Shown: piece by piece, positions 63,444 through 64,000 of the stretch
Layout: each line of letters starts with the position of its first letter
Position numbering within the stretch: position 1 is the stretch's first letter
Assembly (NCBI RefSeq): GCF_024713945.1
Contig: NC_134684.1
Span: forward strand, 1,841,001 to 1,905,000
DNA length: 64,000 nt
DNA from: Dermatophagoides farinae
Lineage: Eukaryota; Arthropoda; Arachnida; Sarcoptiformes; Pyroglyphidae
Direction: 5' to 3'
Notes under the pieces: model-generated
What the model saw: only the letters and a program-made list of their open reading frames with translations
What the model was told of the DNA's origin: nothing
The model's database searches: none
Position numbers and translations under genes: made by a program

Positions 63444-64000
63444 ATGTCAACTCATTTAGAATCAGAGTTGAAATCAAAATTGTTAAAACGAAAATATCGT
63501 TTGGAACAATCTAATTTGCCTGAATATCCGGCAAAATGTTCAACACCATCATCCGAACGATCATCATCACCAATATCTGAATGTCCATCATCATCATCTG
63601 TTTTGGTCGGATCGACAGCTAAAGAAGATAATAATTCAAAGCGTAAAAAATACGGTAATCAATTCAAACTATCATCATCATCAATTATAACAAATCCAAA
63701 GAATGATACGATTGTTGACCGACAACAACAAAGTGTTCGCTATGAATATATGAAATTAAAAGATGTACAGCGTTTGTTTCCATTAGCCTCTAAAAAGTTA
63801 GTTTCCATCTATGGCATAATTGTTTCATACACTGTAGATGGTATCATGATCATCAAAGATGAGACTGATCGACTACGTTTTTACCATAATTTGCCAATAA
63901 ACATTGTTACTTCTCGACTCACAACAACAATCGAAGCAGTAAACGCCGATGATAGTCCTTCAATTACCAACGAGAACGATGGTTTTTCATACAAAACTGG
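63444..64000 (+). CDS. 5' part of a gene with a possible POT1-like OB-fold (cut by the window edge)
   Basis: The frame is open from ATG 63444 to the window end (185 complete codons), truncated at the right. The first about 95 residues are Ser/Lys-rich with short basic clusters (KSKLLKRKYR; SKRKKYG). Then comes YEYMKLKDVQRLF, followed by KKLVSIYGIIVSYTVDGIMI and IKDETDRLRFYHN. The layout (Y-x-Y-x-x-L-x-x-L, then V-x-I-Y-G-I-V leading into beta strands with I-x-D-E-T) recalls the start of the first OB-fold of POT1/telomere end-binding proteins, which read YxYTPL...VNVYGVV...IVDQT. This is an inference from one partial domain; another OB-fold protein is equally possible. It is divergent from EED. 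Confidence 0.8.
   Translation, partial: MSTHLESELKSKLLKRKYRLEQSNLPEYPAKCSTPSSERSSSPISECPSSSSVLVGSTAKEDNNSKRKKYGNQFKLSSSSIITNPKNDTIVDRQQQSVRYEYMKLKDVQRLFPLASKKLVSIYGIIVSYTVDGIMIIKDETDRLRFYHNLPINIVTSRLTTTIEAVNADDSPSITNENDGFSYKT

Noticed and set aside
1-64000. Bacterial contamination, CRISPR array or operon
   Set aside because: Spliceosomal introns with GT-AG ends occur across the whole window, the proteins are animal-type, and no spaced direct-repeat array was seen.

Overview
The window reads as nuclear DNA of a small, AT-rich arthropod genome. Genes have spliceosomal introns, mostly 50-120 bases with GT-AG ends. Intergenic DNA is full of (GAT)n, (CA)n and poly-A/T runs. The gene content (troponin I, Crumbs-type tail, DIP-type Ig protein, CBM14 and PAN/apple modules, a TIL inhibitor) points to an arthropod, most likely an acariform (astigmatid) mite; the species is not resolved. 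No bacterial operon, CRISPR array or tRNA was seen. All exon models below were joined by hand from splice sites, reading phase and family resemblance; they are not transcript-supported.

Left part (1-16 kb): about 2.7 kb with no recognised gene, then CDK7 (+), convergent with a Crumbs-type EGF transmembrane gene (-). These are followed by a Snf7/CHMP4 ESCRT-III gene (+), convergent with CTNNBL1 (-). CTNNBL1 is divergent, with about 245 bp between starts, from a small BARD1-like RING gene (+), and then comes troponin I (-). A weak PIF/Harbinger-like coding relic may lie near 15.5 kb.

Middle (16-37 kb, all minus strand): a nuclear factor I gene with a very long glutamine/serine-rich N-terminal extension. 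Next is a 2353-residue membrane protein that alternates EGF modules with repeated beta-rich modules; it is the best candidate for an undescribed family. Last is a 1909-residue secreted CBM14 plus PAN/apple protein.

Right part (37-64 kb): a 20-kb plus-strand gene for a GPI-anchored three-Ig protein of the DIP/lachesin type, with a 14-kb first intron. Then come a small TIL-domain protease inhibitor (+), an apparently intronless EED gene (-) of Polycomb complex PRC2, and the 5' end of a divergent gene with a possible POT1-like OB-fold that runs off the window.

The genes do not form one pathway. They mix housekeeping (CDK7, CHMP4, CTNNBL1, EED), muscle (troponin I), transcription (NFI), epithelial polarity (Crumbs), neuronal adhesion (DIP) and extracellular or cuticular proteins. 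The two giant extracellular genes and the all-EGF Crumbs are the most unusual content.
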